Source: CAIWXH01 sp964555675
GTDB taxonomy: Bacteria > Chloroflexota > Chloroflexia > Chloroflexales > Chloroflexaceae
NCBI GenBank assembly: GCA_964555675.1
Contig: CAZKTU010000034.1
Span: forward strand, 1 to 41,250
DNA: 41,250 bases
Reading direction: 5' to 3'
The translations under genes and the position numbers were made by a program. Position 1 is the stretch's first letter. Each line of letters begins with the position of its first letter. Shown piece by piece: positions 1-7,269 of the stretch. Below the pieces are notes generated by a model that saw only the letters and a list, made by a program, of their open reading frames with translations, did not search any database and had not been told where the DNA came from.

Positions 1-617
1 GCCAGATCCTCGAGGGGACGGTCAGCGGTATCGCGCCCTTCGGCGCCTTCGTCGATATCGGCGTCGGCCGCGATGGCCTGGTCCATATCTCGGCCCTCTC
101 CACCAGCCGCGTCAACAAGGTCGAGGACGTGGTCAAGGTGGGCGATAAGGTGCAGGTCAAGGTGCTCGAGGTTGATCAGCAGAGCAAGCGGATCAGCCTG
201 ACCATGCGCCTCGATGACCCCGAGGGCGGCGTCGAGGGCGATGACGAGGACTACTCGTCGGGCGCCAGCGGCGCGGCGCGGCCTAGCCCCGCCGCCACCG
301 CCCGCTTCGCCTCGGCCGCCGAGGCCAAGGCCGGCCGCGACCGCGAGCGCGAGCGCCGCGAGCGCCGCGAGCGCGAGCGCCCGCGCAATTCGCCCCAGAC
401 CGTCGAGACCTACTCGACCGAGGACGTCGAGGAGGAGTTCGTCGGCGATGCGACCCTCGAGGACCTGCTGACCAAGTTCGGCGGGGCGACGACCAAGCGC
501 GACCGCAAGGGCAAGCGCGAGGACGGCGAGCCCGAGGAAGAGGGCGAGGTCGCCCAGAATCGCCGTCAGCGCGATGCGATCAAGCGCACGCTCCAGCAGG
601 TCGGCCGCGACGAGTAA
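1..617 (+). CDS. S1 RNA-binding domain protein, C-terminal part (Tex-like)
   Basis: The reading frame is open from base 3, so the gene begins outside the window; a GTG at 129 lies inside the domain and is not the start. The visible part opens with most of an S1 (OB-fold) RNA-binding domain: GAFVDIGVGRDGLVHIS, a linker, then VKVLEVDQQSKRISLTMR. The RISLTMRLD ending is typical of the C-terminal S1 domain of Tex-family transcription accessory proteins, so Tex is the best guess, but other S1 proteins cannot be excluded without the N-terminus. About 130 residues follow that are not usual for Tex: a Ser/Ala/Pro stretch, a block of alternating Arg and Glu, and a highly charged tail, all probably disordered. 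A strong terminator follows the stop. Confidence 0.75.
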   Translation, partial: QILEGTVSGIAPFGAFVDIGVGRDGLVHISALSTSRVNKVEDVVKVGDKVQVKVLEVDQQSKRISLTMRLDDPEGGVEGDDEDYSSGASGAARPSPAATARFASAAEAKAGRDRERERRERRERERPRNSPQTVETYSTEDVEEEFVGDATLEDLLTKFGGATTKRDRKGKREDGEPEEEGEVAQNRRQRDAIKRTLQQVGRDE

Positions 618-636
618 GACACCTTCTGTACCGCAG

Positions 637-661
637 ACCCGGGGGACGTGTTCCCCCGGGT
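637..661 (+). terminator. Terminator hairpin after the S1 gene
   Basis: A perfect 10-bp stem (637-646 with 652-661) closes a 5-nt loop and is followed by GCTATTT, only a short T run. It lies 20 bases after the S1-protein stop and just before the rpmH promoter, so it probably separates the two transcripts. Confidence 0.75.
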
Positions 662-666
662 GCTAT

Positions 667-696
667 TTGACACGGTCGTGAAGCGACGAGTATAAT
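667..696 (+). promoter_or_regulatory. Consensus sigma-70-type promoter of rpmH
   Basis: TTGACA (667-672) and TATAAT (691-696) are both exact consensus hexamers, 18 bases apart. The leader to the rpmH start is about 50 bases and carries a GAGGAGA ribosome-binding site. A strong promoter suits a ribosomal-protein operon. Confidence 0.9.
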
Positions 697-752
697 GGGC
701 CGAGTTTGCCTGAAAACGCACTTGCGTTACCAACACTGTTGAGGAGATAGAG

Positions 753-929
753 ATGCCGAAGCGTACATGGCAGCCGAAGCGTATCCCGCGCCGGCGCAAG
801 CATGGTTTCCTCTCGCGCATGGAGACCAAGGACGGCCGCGAGGTACTGCGCCGCCGCCGCATGAAGGGCCGCTGGAAGCTCTCCGTCAGCGACGAGCGCC
901 GCGACGCCGGTCGCCGCGGCAATCGTTAG
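753..929 (+). CDS. rpmH: 50S ribosomal protein L34
   Basis: A 58-residue, very basic protein starting MPKRTWQPKRIPRRRKHGF, followed by LSRMETKDGREVLRRRRMKGR. This is the L34 signature: KRTxQP, the HGFLxRM box and the RxVLxRRRxKGR box. L34 is a structural protein of the large ribosomal subunit. Most bacterial L34 proteins have about 44-47 residues; this one has a short insertion near the N-terminus and about ten extra C-terminal residues (SDERRDAGRRGNR). The start has GAGGAGA five bases upstream. The gene order rpmH-rnpA-yidC-jag is the standard block found near dnaA in many bacteria, but dnaA is not visible here. Confidence 0.95.
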   Translation: MPKRTWQPKRIPRRRKHGFLSRMETKDGREVLRRRRMKGRWKLSVSDERRDAGRRGNR

Positions 930-948
930 CTACCGCAGGCCCGCAGCG

Positions 949-1003
949 ACAGGGTATAGGGACAGCGGCGCGATTATCTGCGACCCTGTTCCCTGTACCC
1001 TGT
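949..1003 (+). repeat. Inverted repeat between rpmH and rnpA
   Basis: ACAGGGTATAGGGACAG (949-965) pairs almost completely with the segment 986-1003, with one extra base and one wobble, across a 20-nt loop. No T-tract follows, so it is not a standard terminator. It may be an mRNA-processing or 3'-stabilising hairpin, or a dispersed palindromic repeat; a hairpin with similar arms follows csmA at 30672-30713. Confidence 0.6.
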
Positions 1004-1025
1004 TCGGGATCATAGGCCAGGCTCG

Positions 1026-1445
1026 ATGAAACGCGCCAATCGGTTGCGCCGGCCCGATCAATTTCGGCGCGCCAGGCGCGAGGGTCGCACGTATGGCGCG
1101 CCGCTCCTTGCGCTCAACGTCGTGGCCGGCCGACGCCGGCGCACCCGCTGCGGCTTCGTCGTCGGCAAGCAACTCGGCACGGCGGTGCGGCGGAACCGAG
1201 CAAAGCGTCGCGTGCGCGAGGCCGTCCGCCTCGTCCTCCCGGCGATTGCTCCCGGCTACGATATCGTCTTCGTGGTCCGTGGTCCAGAGGTGCTCTCTAC
1301 GCCCTTCCCAGCCATCCAACAGGCGGTCGAGCAACTGCTGCGCAGGGCGCAGCTCTGGCGGCAGCCCGCGCCGGCCCCAGAACCGCCCGAGCAGCTGCCC
1401 CAACCCCACGGCTCTATCAGCGCAGAGGGCGACCCGCGCCCCTAG
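1026..1445 (+). CDS. rnpA: Ribonuclease P protein component
   Basis: A basic protein of 139 residues. It starts MKRANRLRRPDQFRRARREG, the usual RnpA N-terminus (NRL[RK]xxxxFxxxxREG), and carries the conserved RNR box in RNRAKRRVREAVR, followed by DIVFVVR. RnpA binds the RNase P RNA and helps it remove 5' leaders from precursor tRNAs. The last 30 or so residues are a Pro-rich tail (APAPEPPEQLPQP) not needed for the fold. The yidD gene often found next does not occur; yidC follows after 23 bases, so the genes are probably co-transcribed. The ATG is the only start that gives the full N-terminus. Confidence 0.95.
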   Translation: MKRANRLRRPDQFRRARREGRTYGAPLLALNVVAGRRRRTRCGFVVGKQLGTAVRRNRAKRRVREAVRLVLPAIAPGYDIVFVVRGPEVLSTPFPAIQQAVEQLLRRAQLWRQPAPAPEPPEQLPQPHGSISAEGDPRP

Positions 1446-1468
1446 CTCTGCACTCGTGAGGAGACCCT

Positions 1469-2470
1469 ATGTGGTCCTGGTTCGTCGGCCTGCTTGAGCA
1501 GGCGCTGATCTGGTTCTCATCGATCACCGGCAATGTCGCCCTCGGCATCATTCTTTTTACGATTGCCGCGCGTCTGGTGATTCTGCCCCTCACGCTCAGC
1601 TCCATCCGCTCGAGCCGCCGGATGCAAGAGTTGCAGCCCATGATCAAGGAGCTGCAGCGCAAGCACGGGAAGGACCCTCAGAAGCTCCAGGAGGAGACTC
1701 TTAAGCTCTATAAAGAGTATAAGATCAACCCTGTGGGCGGCTGCCTCCCCCTCCTGCTCCAGCTGCCGATCTTCTTCGGCGTCTACCAGGCGGTCTATCA
1801 CCTCTTCGGCGGCGAGGCCGCCAGGGCCTCGCTGAGCGCCGGGGCCGCCGCGCGCCTGCAAGACCCCGAGATCGCCGCGATCTTTTCGCAGCAGCTGTTC
1901 GGCCTGATCGAGGTGGGCGGCACCTCCTTTGGCCCCAATGGCTTTGTGACCATGGCCCCCGCCACCTGGATCTACCTGGTTCTGCCGACCCTCTCGATCC
2001 TGTTCCAATTCCTGCAGACGGTTATGGCGACGCCCCGCGTCCAGGACCCGCAGCAGAAGGTGATGACCCAGACGATGATGTTTATGCCCCTCGTCTTCGG
2101 CTACATCGCCTTCACCTTCCCTCAGGGCGCGGTGCTCTACTGGGTGGTCAGCAGCGTCGTCGGCATTGTCCAGCAGTACTTCACTTCGGGCTGGGGCTCG
2201 CTCGCCAACTACCTGAAGTTCCTCCCCCCCGACGGCAAGCCCTCAGGCGCCCCGGTGACCCTTGCCCCCGCAGCCGTCAGCTCCGATGGGGCCGCCGCCG
2301 CTGTGGCCACCCGCCCCGACTTCTGGAGCGTGATGCGCCCCCTCACCGAGACCGCTGAGGCTGGCGATCAGTCCGCCTCCTCGGCCGACCCTGTCGATGA
2401 GGCTGTCCAGGAGGCGCGTACGCAGGGCCAGCCGCCGGTTAACCCGCGCCGCCCGCGCAAGCGCAAGTAG
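1469..2470 (+). CDS. yidC: Membrane protein insertase YidC/Oxa1/SpoIIIJ
   Basis: This 333-residue integral membrane protein is of the short Gram-positive type, with no large periplasmic domain. It inserts and helps fold membrane proteins, alone or with SecYEG. Features: an N-terminal membrane helix (about 25-45); a basic helical hairpin (SSIRSSRRMQELQPMIKELQRKHG) containing the Arg expected in the hydrophilic groove; the signature INPVGGCLPLLLQLPIFFGVY (about 86-106); then three more hydrophobic segments ending in GAVLYWVVSSVVGIVQQYF. The C-terminus is long, Pro/Ala-rich and ends in a basic RRPRKRK tail that could contact the ribosome. GGAGA stands seven bases before the ATG. In this organism, which packs light-harvesting machinery into its membrane, YidC may also insert photosynthetic proteins (inference). 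Confidence 0.95.
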   Translation: MWSWFVGLLEQALIWFSSITGNVALGIILFTIAARLVILPLTLSSIRSSRRMQELQPMIKELQRKHGKDPQKLQEETLKLYKEYKINPVGGCLPLLLQLPIFFGVYQAVYHLFGGEAARASLSAGAAARLQDPEIAAIFSQQLFGLIEVGGTSFGPNGFVTMAPATWIYLVLPTLSILFQFLQTVMATPRVQDPQQKVMTQTMMFMPLVFGYIAFTFPQGAVLYWVVSSVVGIVQQYFTSGWGSLANYLKFLPPDGKPSGAPVTLAPAAVSSDGAAAAVATRPDFWSVMRPLTETAEAGDQSASSADPVDEAVQEARTQGQPPVNPRRPRKRK

Positions 2471-2515
2471 GCCGCTTCATCGTCTGTTCGTACTAGAGCC
2501 CCAAGAGGAATGTCT

Positions 2516-3205
2516 ATGAAGAGCATCGAGATCAGCGCGCGCACTGTCGCGGAGGCCGTCGAGCTCGCCCTCGCCCAGCTCGGCAAGGACCGCGATGAGG
2601 TGGCGATCGCGGTGCTGGACGCGGGCGAGTCGGGCGATGAGGCCCTCGTCCGTGTCACGGTCGTCGACGATGACGAAGAGGCCGCCGAGGCCGAGCCCGC
2701 TCCGGTCGCGAACCTCGAAGAGGTGCAGCAGATCGCCCGCAGTATCCTCGATGACCTCCTCACTCGCATGGATATTCACGCTTACGTCACCCCTGTGGTG
2801 ACCCGCGTGCCCGGCCAGAAGGGCGATATCGAGGAGACGATTACGCTCCACGTCGAGGGCGCCGACGAGGAGGCTATGGGCCTGCTGATCGGCCGCCGCG
2901 GCGAGACTCTGCGCTCCGTGCAGTTCCTGCTCAACCTCCTCGTCAGCCGCAAGGTCCAGAAGTGGCCTCAGATTGTCGTCGACGTCGGCAACTACCGCCA
3001 GCGCCGCCAGGAGTCCCTCGAGGGCCTCGCCCGCCGCATGGCCGAGCGGGTCCGCCAGACCGGCCGCCCGATTATGCTCGAACCAATGGCCGCCTACGAG
3101 CGCCGCATCGTCCACCTCGCCCTGCGCGAGGACAAGACGATCTACACCGAGAGCTCGGGCGAGGGCGAGAACCGCAAGATCGTGATCTACCCCGTGAAGC
3201 CGTAG
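2516..3205 (+). CDS. jag: Jag/KhpB-type RNA-binding protein (Jag_N, KH, R3H)
   Basis: A 229-residue RNA-binding protein usually encoded beside yidC (SpoIIIJ-associated). The Jag_N domain (MKSIEISARTVAEAVELALAQLG) is followed by an acidic linker, a type II KH domain with its GxxG loop (IGRRGETLRSVQFLLN, about 120-135) and a C-terminal R3H domain (YERRIVHLALREDKTIYTESSGEGENRKIVI). In Firmicutes, Jag/KhpB binds small RNAs and mRNAs and affects cell elongation; its role in Chloroflexota is not known to me. An earlier in-frame ATG at 2510 abuts the AGAGGA ribosome-binding site with no spacer, while the ATG at 2516 has six bases, so I chose 2516. A strong terminator follows. Confidence 0.92.
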   Translation: MKSIEISARTVAEAVELALAQLGKDRDEVAIAVLDAGESGDEALVRVTVVDDDEEAAEAEPAPVANLEEVQQIARSILDDLLTRMDIHAYVTPVVTRVPGQKGDIEETITLHVEGADEEAMGLLIGRRGETLRSVQFLLNLLVSRKVQKWPQIVVDVGNYRQRRQESLEGLARRMAERVRQTGRPIMLEPMAAYERRIVHLALREDKTIYTESSGEGENRKIVIYPVKP

Positions 3206-3225
3206 CGCTTCTCCGTCAGGCGAGC

Positions 3226-3275
3226 AGGTGGGGCCTCAGCAGCGAGCCTGGCTCGCTCCTGGCCCCACCTTTTTT
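3226..3275 (+). terminator. Strong rho-independent terminator after jag
   Basis: AGGTGGGGCC (3226-3235) pairs perfectly with GGCCCCACCT (3261-3270); an inner hairpin (AGCGAGCC/GGCTCGCT) sits in the loop, and five or more Ts follow. It ends the rpmH-jag unit. The start codon of the next gene is only three bases beyond the T-tract. Confidence 0.9.
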
Positions 3276-3277
3276 CT

Positions 3278-4135
3278 ATGTCAGCGCCAGACTACCTGGT
3301 CATCGGCCACATTACGCGCGACCTGCTGCCCGACGGCGGTGAGGCGCACCACGCCGCCAGGGCCTCGACCTTCGGCGGTACGGCCCGCTACGCCGCCGCC
3401 GTGGCTGCGCGCCTCGGTATGCGCGCCGCCGTCCTCACCGCGGGCGACCCCCAGATTCTCCCGCCCCCGCCCCCCGCGGTGCCCCAGGCCGCCTCGCCTT
3501 CGCCGCTCCTCACCACCTTCGAGAACCGCTATGGCCCCGCCGGCCGCCGCCAGCAGCTGCACGCCGTCGGCGCCCCCGTCGACCTGGCCGCCCTGCCTGA
3601 GCCGTGGCGCGCCGCCCCGATCGTGCACCTCGCCCCCGTGGCCGCCGAGATCGAGCTTGCCGCCGCCCTCGCAGCCTTTCCAGACGCCCTGGTGGGCGCG
3701 ACACCCCAGGGTTGGATGCGGGCCTGGGACAGCGAGCTGCCCGCAGAGGTGCGTTATGCCCCATGGCGCCCCGCCCCGGCCCTGCTGCGCCGGATTGGCC
3801 TGCTGGTGCTGAGCATCGAGGACGTGGCCGGCGACGAGGCCGCCGCCGTGGCGTACGCCGCCCATTGCCCGCTGGTGGCCCTCACCCGCGGCGTCGCCGG
3901 CGCGACCCTGTTCGTGCACGGTCGGCCACAACAGGTTGCGCCCTTTGCGGCGCGCGAGGTCGACCCCACAGGGGCCGGCGATGTCTTCGCCTGCGCGATG
4001 CTGGCCCGTCTGCACGAGACTGGCGACCCCCTGGCCGCGGCACGCTTCGCCAGCGCCGCCGCCGCCCTCAAGGTCCAGGGCCCGGGCCTCGGGGCGCTCA
4101 GCGGGCGCGCCGCCGTCGAGGCGCTGCTGGGGTAG
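3278..4135 (+). CDS. PfkB-family carbohydrate/nucleoside kinase
   Basis: A 285-residue protein of the ribokinase/PfkB fold, which transfers phosphate from ATP to a sugar or nucleoside hydroxyl. The N-terminus has the family opening strand (YLVIGHITRDLLPDGG) and the substrate-site GGTARYAAAVAARLG; the C-terminus has the second PfkB signature DPTGAGDVFACAM (about 229-241), with the anion hole GAG and catalytic Asp at residue 235. The substrate cannot be told from sequence. It is a little shorter than typical ribokinases (about 300), with a Pro-rich stretch near residue 65. The ATG lies directly behind the jag terminator with no visible ribosome-binding site, yet starting further in would remove the first beta strand, so 3278 is kept. 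Confidence 0.88.
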   Translation: MSAPDYLVIGHITRDLLPDGGEAHHAARASTFGGTARYAAAVAARLGMRAAVLTAGDPQILPPPPPAVPQAASPSPLLTTFENRYGPAGRRQQLHAVGAPVDLAALPEPWRAAPIVHLAPVAAEIELAAALAAFPDALVGATPQGWMRAWDSELPAEVRYAPWRPAPALLRRIGLLVLSIEDVAGDEAAAVAYAAHCPLVALTRGVAGATLFVHGRPQQVAPFAAREVDPTGAGDVFACAMLARLHETGDPLAAARFASAAAALKVQGPGLGALSGRAAVEALLG

Positions 4136-4177
4136 GCCCGCTCAAGACGAACTGTGGCCGCGAAGCCCTGGTGCAAT

Positions 4178-4232
4178 TCCAACCTGGCCGGTTGGGCTTG
4201 CGGGGCGGGGTTTCGGGGAGGGCATTGCCCTC
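4178..4232. repeat. 55-bp sequence repeated on the far side of gap 1, copy 1
   Basis: These 55 bases are identical to 4333-4387, and the N run lies between the two copies. Identical contig ends of this kind are typical of an assembler joining two contigs that share a k-mer, or of a collapsed tandem repeat. Confidence 0.9.
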
Positions 4233-4332
4233 NNNNNNNNNNNNNNNNNNNNNNNNNNNNNNNNNNNNNNNNNNNNNNNNNNNNNNNNNNNNNNNNNNNN
4301 NNNNNNNNNNNNNNNNNNNNNNNNNNNNNNNN
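4233..4332. other. Assembly gap 1 (100 N)
   Basis: Exactly 100 undetermined bases, a conventional placeholder length. The gap is in intergenic DNA between the PfkB-type kinase and ssb, so no recognised gene is broken by it. Confidence 0.99.
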
Positions 4333-4387
4333 TCCAACCTGGCCGGTTGGGCTTGCGGGGCGGGGTTTCGGGGAGGGCATTGCCCTC
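4333..4387. repeat. 55-bp sequence flanking gap 1, copy 2
   Basis: Identical to 4178-4232. It ends in the palindrome GGGAGGGCattGCCCTC, related to other GC-rich intergenic hairpins in this window (16369, 35981, 38732). Confidence 0.9.
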
Positions 4388-4450
4388 GCCGGCCCTCTCG
4401 GGGCCAGACAGCGGCATTGCCCTCCCCGGCCCTCCCGGGGCCAGACAGCT
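4377..4450. repeat. Two tandem 37-bp units beside gap 1
   Basis: Units 4377-4413 and 4414-4450 differ at only a few positions; each begins GCATTGCCCT and ends GGGGCCAGACAGC. The number of units in the genome may be larger, because the assembly breaks here. The stretch 4136-4464 holds this repeat, the 55-bp duplication and the gap, and no gene that I can see. Confidence 0.8.
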
Positions 4451-4464
4451 CGGCTGTTTGTGCA

Positions 4465-4941
4465 CTAGATCGGCAAATCTTCCTCGGCCAGCGAGATCGA
4501 GGGGGCCGGACTGTCCTCGGCGAGGTCGGGCGGGGGGGCGGCGGGGCGCACGCGCGAAGAGCGGCGGGAGCGGCCCTGGGGCGGCTCGGGGGCGGCCTCG
4601 GCCGAGCGGGCTGCGCCGAGCACGATCACCTCGCTGGCGATTACCTCGGTGCTGACCCGCTGCTGACCGTCTGGCTCGACCCACTGGCGCGTCTGTAGTC
4701 GGCCCTCGACATAGATGTGGTCGCCGCGCCCGAGCTGGCCGCGGCACTGCTCGGCCAGCTGATCCCACGCTACGACGCGAAACCACTCGGTGTCCTCGTG
4801 GCTGGCCCCGCCCGAGCTGCGCCAGGTGCGGTTCGAGGCGACCCGAAAGGTGACCATCGGGCTGCCCTGGGCGGTGTAGCGCAGGCTTGGGTCGGCGCCG
4901 AGGCGCCCGGTGAGCTGCACCTTGTTCAGATCTCGCGCCAT
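4465..4941 (-). CDS. ssb: Single-stranded DNA-binding protein
   Basis: A 158-residue SSB that coats single-stranded DNA in replication and repair. The OB fold (about 1-108) shows LNKVQLTGRLGADPSLRYT, MVTFRVASNR, DTEWFRVVAWDQLAEQC and GDHIYVEGRLQTRQW, all standard. A Pro/Ser/Arg-rich linker leads to the acidic tip EEDLPI, which matches the C-terminal peptide (DDDIPF type) that recruits partner repair enzymes. GGGGA precedes the ATG at a short spacing. The promoter lies just upstream with a LexA-like palindrome over the likely transcription start, so expression is probably DNA-damage controlled. The gene is not in the rpsF-ssb-rpsR arrangement, so this may be a second, SOS-type SSB (inference). 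Confidence 0.93.
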   Translation of the reverse strand: MARDLNKVQLTGRLGADPSLRYTAQGSPMVTFRVASNRTWRSSGGASHEDTEWFRVVAWDQLAEQCRGQLGRGDHIYVEGRLQTRQWVEPDGQQRVSTEVIASEVIVLGAARSAEAAPEPPQGRSRRSSRVRPAAPPPDLAEDSPAPSISLAEEDLPI

Positions 4942-4965
4942 ACGTTCCCCACAGAGCTTATCAGT

Positions 4966-4983
4966 TGAGAACAGATGTTCTCA
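4966..4983 (-). promoter_or_regulatory. LexA-like (SOS) operator upstream of ssb
   Basis: TGAGAACAGATGTTCTCA has 8-bp perfect inverted arms with a 2-bp centre. It contains GAAC-N4-GTTC, the core of the Gram-positive-type LexA box, which I recall also being reported for green non-sulfur bacteria. It lies right downstream of the ssb -10 box, where a bound repressor would block transcription. Confidence 0.7.
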
Positions 4984-4987
4984 TGGT

Positions 4988-5016
4988 AGTGTAGGGGATG
5001 GCGCCCAGGTTGTCAA
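4988..5016 (-). promoter_or_regulatory. ssb promoter
   Basis: On the minus strand TTGACA (5016-5011) and TACACT (4993-4988) are separated by 17 bases. The start point would fall near 4981, inside the LexA-like palindrome. The leader to the ATG is about 40 bases. Confidence 0.8.
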
Positions 5017-5023
5017 GGGTTTA

Positions 5024-5839
5024 TTACTCGTCGTCGGTCGCCTCGCCATTGGCGCACCAGCGGTAGCCGATCCCGCGCACCGACTGGATGTAGACAGGGC
5101 GGGCCGGGTCGGGCTCGATCTTGCGGCGCAGTCGCACGATGTGCGGCCGCAGCATCTGGCGGGCCTCGTCCTCGCTCACGAGGCCGCTCTGGAAGCTCTG
5201 TGCGATCTGGGCGCACGGCACGACGGCCCCGGGGTCGCGCGCCAGGGCGTAGAGGATGGCGAATTCGGTCGGGGTCGCCTCGATCAGCTGGCCCGCCATA
5301 CGCACCAGGTGGCGGCCGGCGTCGATGCTCAGAGGACCGGCGGAGAGCGCCCGCTCGCCCACGGGAGGCGGCTCCTGGAAGGGCGCCGGCAGCCCCTCGT
5401 CGGCCACCAGGGCCTGGAACTGCTGGCACATCGCCCTGAGGCGCTCCTGGCGCTCGCGCCCGGCTCTGTAGCGCTCCAGCACCTCGCCCACGCGCTGGCG
5501 CAGGGCCTCGACGCCAATTGGCTTCAGCAGGTAGTCGGCGGCGTCGCTGCGCACAGCCGCGATCGCACTGGCCAGAGAGCCGTGGGCGGTCAGGATGATC
5601 ACCTGGGTCTGGGGCCAGCGCTGGCGGGCGAGCTGCATCAGCTCGACCCCGTCGCTGCCGCCCAGCTGCAGGTCGAGCAGCATCAGATCGGCCGGCTCGT
5701 CGGCCATGGCCAGCAGGGCCTCATCGCCGCTGGCGGCCGAGCGCACCCTGTAGCCTCCCTGCCTCAGTGCATCGCTGAGGACGCGCCGGACCACTGCCTC
5801 GTCGTCCACCACGAGAATGGCGCCGTCCGTGACAGGCAT
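5024..5839 (-). CDS. Two-component response regulator, winged-helix type
   Basis: A 271-residue regulator. The receiver domain (about 6-120) has the acidic pair in VVDDE, the phosphoacceptor Asp56 in LMLLDLQLG, the Thr in ILTAHG and the Lys in YLLKPIG. An Arg/Glu-rich linker follows, then an OmpR/PhoB-type winged-helix DNA-binding domain (about 165-262) with ATPTEFAILYALARDPGAVV, a recognition-helix region (MLRPHIVRLRRKIE) and the wing IQSVRGIGYRW. It is therefore a transcription factor switched on by phosphorylation. It starts three bases after the stop of the upstream histidine kinase, its near-certain partner. The linker is longer than in most OmpR regulators. Targets are unknown; the divergent Roadblock-globin operon is an obvious candidate. 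Confidence 0.93.
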   Translation of the reverse strand: MPVTDGAILVVDDEAVVRRVLSDALRQGGYRVRSAASGDEALLAMADEPADLMLLDLQLGGSDGVELMQLARQRWPQTQVIILTAHGSLASAIAAVRSDAADYLLKPIGVEALRQRVGEVLERYRAGRERQERLRAMCQQFQALVADEGLPAPFQEPPPVGERALSAGPLSIDAGRHLVRMAGQLIEATPTEFAILYALARDPGAVVPCAQIAQSFQSGLVSEDEARQMLRPHIVRLRRKIEPDPARPVYIQSVRGIGYRWCANGEATDDE

Positions 5840-5842
5840 GGG

Positions 5843-7174
5843 CTAGTCCTCCTCGGAGTGACTGTAGGCGGGGCCGGCGTCGCACCACGGCAGCAGCACG
5901 GTGATCGTCGTGCCCTGGCCCGGCTGACTCGCAACCTCGATGCGCCCCGTGTGCTGCTCGATGATCTGCCGGCTCAGGTAGAGGCCCAGGCCCACCCCCT
6001 GAGCCTTCCCCGAGCGAAAGGGCTCGAAGAGGTGGCGCAGCTGCTCTGGCCGCATACCCTCGCCCGTATCGTGTACCATCACCTGACAGACCCGGTCGGT
6101 CGGCTTGCGCCGGGTGCTCAGCCTGATCGTGCCGCCCTGGGGCATTGCCTCCTGGGCGTTGAGCATCAGGTTGAGGAAGACCTGGCGCAGGCCATCAGCC
6201 TGCCCGTTGATCGAAGGCAGCTCTGCGTCGAGGTCGAGTTCGAGGCGCACCTGCCCCTTGTCGAGCTGGCGGCCCGTAAATTGGGCCACCTGGCGCACCA
6301 TCAGGTTCAGGTCCACCGGCTCCCAGGCGAGCTGGGGCGGCCGGTAGAGGTTGCGCAGTCGCTCCATGGTGCGGGCCATGCGGTCGAGTTCGCCGAGGGC
6401 CAGTTCGAGGTACTCGCGGGCCAGGGGGCTCAGACCGCGCTCCTCGCGGCAGAGCTCGAGGCAGCCGAGGGCGCTCTGCAGGGGGTTGCCGACCTCGTGG
6501 GCCACGCCGGCCGCCAGACGGCCCAGGCTGCTCAGCTGATCGTGGAGCAGCAGGCGGCGCTGGAGCTCCTCCTGCTGGGTGATGTCGCGCCAGCGCTCGA
6601 GGCTCTGGCTCTGCTCGGCCGGGCCGCCAACCGGGACGCGCTCGACGGCGAACCAGCGCTGCTGCCCGACCAGGTCGGCGCCGAGCACGCGCCAGGCCGC
6701 CGGGCGGTCGCCGAAGGGCTCGCCCTGGGGCGGGATGAGAGGCAGGCCGCTCTCGGCGGGGCCCTGGGGCTCGAGGCGTAAGTCGGCGCTGGTCGCCAGG
6801 CTCGCCCAGAGCTCGCGGTAGCCGCCGCCGACCACCTCCTGGGGCTTGCGGCCCACGATGCCCCGGCAGAAGGCGCTATTGGCCGCCAGCAGGCGACCGT
6901 TGCTATCGATGAGGATCAGCCCCTCGGGCAGGTTGTCGAAGACGATGCGCAGCAGGTCGCGCGAGCGGCGCAGCTCGGTGTTGTGCTGGCTGAGGCTCGT
7001 TTCGAGCTGGGCCGTGTAGCTGCGCAGCTCGTCGATCAGCCGGCTCTGCTCGGGCTCGCTCGGCGCCTGCCCGAGGCCGGCCTTGCGCCCGCGCCACGCC
7101 GCCCCTGCCGCGAAGCCGCCCAGGGCCGCCGTCGCAGCGAGGAGGAGGGCAAGGGCGAGGCTGGGGCTGAGCAT
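5843..7174 (-). CDS. PAS-containing sensor histidine kinase
   Basis: A 443-residue membrane-linked kinase. One N-terminal hydrophobic helix (about 5-28) is followed by an Arg-rich stop, a coiled coil (about 42-72), a PAS domain (about 75-200, IVFDNLPEGLILIDSNGRLLAANSAF), the dimerisation/phosphoacceptor helix with His226 (GVAHEVGNPLQSALG) and a HATPase domain with the N box (LNLMLNAQEAM), G1 box (VHDTGEGM) and G2 box (GVGLGLYLSRQIIEQHTGRI). It autophosphorylates and passes phosphate to the regulator encoded three bases downstream. There is essentially no extracellular loop, so the signal is probably sensed in the cytoplasm by the PAS domain. The nearest ribosome-binding site (AGGAG) is 13 bases from the ATG, so the start is moderately certain. 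Confidence 0.93.
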   Translation of the reverse strand: MLSPSLALALLLAATAALGGFAAGAAWRGRKAGLGQAPSEPEQSRLIDELRSYTAQLETSLSQHNTELRRSRDLLRIVFDNLPEGLILIDSNGRLLAANSAFCRGIVGRKPQEVVGGGYRELWASLATSADLRLEPQGPAESGLPLIPPQGEPFGDRPAAWRVLGADLVGQQRWFAVERVPVGGPAEQSQSLERWRDITQQEELQRRLLLHDQLSSLGRLAAGVAHEVGNPLQSALGCLELCREERGLSPLAREYLELALGELDRMARTMERLRNLYRPPQLAWEPVDLNLMVRQVAQFTGRQLDKGQVRLELDLDAELPSINGQADGLRQVFLNLMLNAQEAMPQGGTIRLSTRRKPTDRVCQVMVHDTGEGMRPEQLRHLFEPFRSGKAQGVGLGLYLSRQIIEQHTGRIEVASQPGQGTTITVLLPWCDAGPAYSHSEED

Positions 7175-7269
7175 GGGCGTCCGTCGACTCCTGCGGCAAC
7201 GAAACGATCACTTTATCGTTGTGCAGTTGTTATACACGGCGCGAAGAACGACATCTATACTCGGACTGG

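Noticed and set aside
129..617. Independent short gene starting at the GTG at 129
   Set aside because: The same frame is open to the window edge and encodes the first half of the S1 domain, so 129 is internal.
4098..4786. Open frames running through the N run near gap 1
   Set aside because: They depend on undetermined bases and on repeats; none has a real gene start or a recognisable product.
4910..6781. A plus-strand open frame of 623 codons opposite the response regulator and histidine kinase
   Set aside because: The opposite strand has two unmistakable two-component proteins; this frame is open only because of high G+C content.
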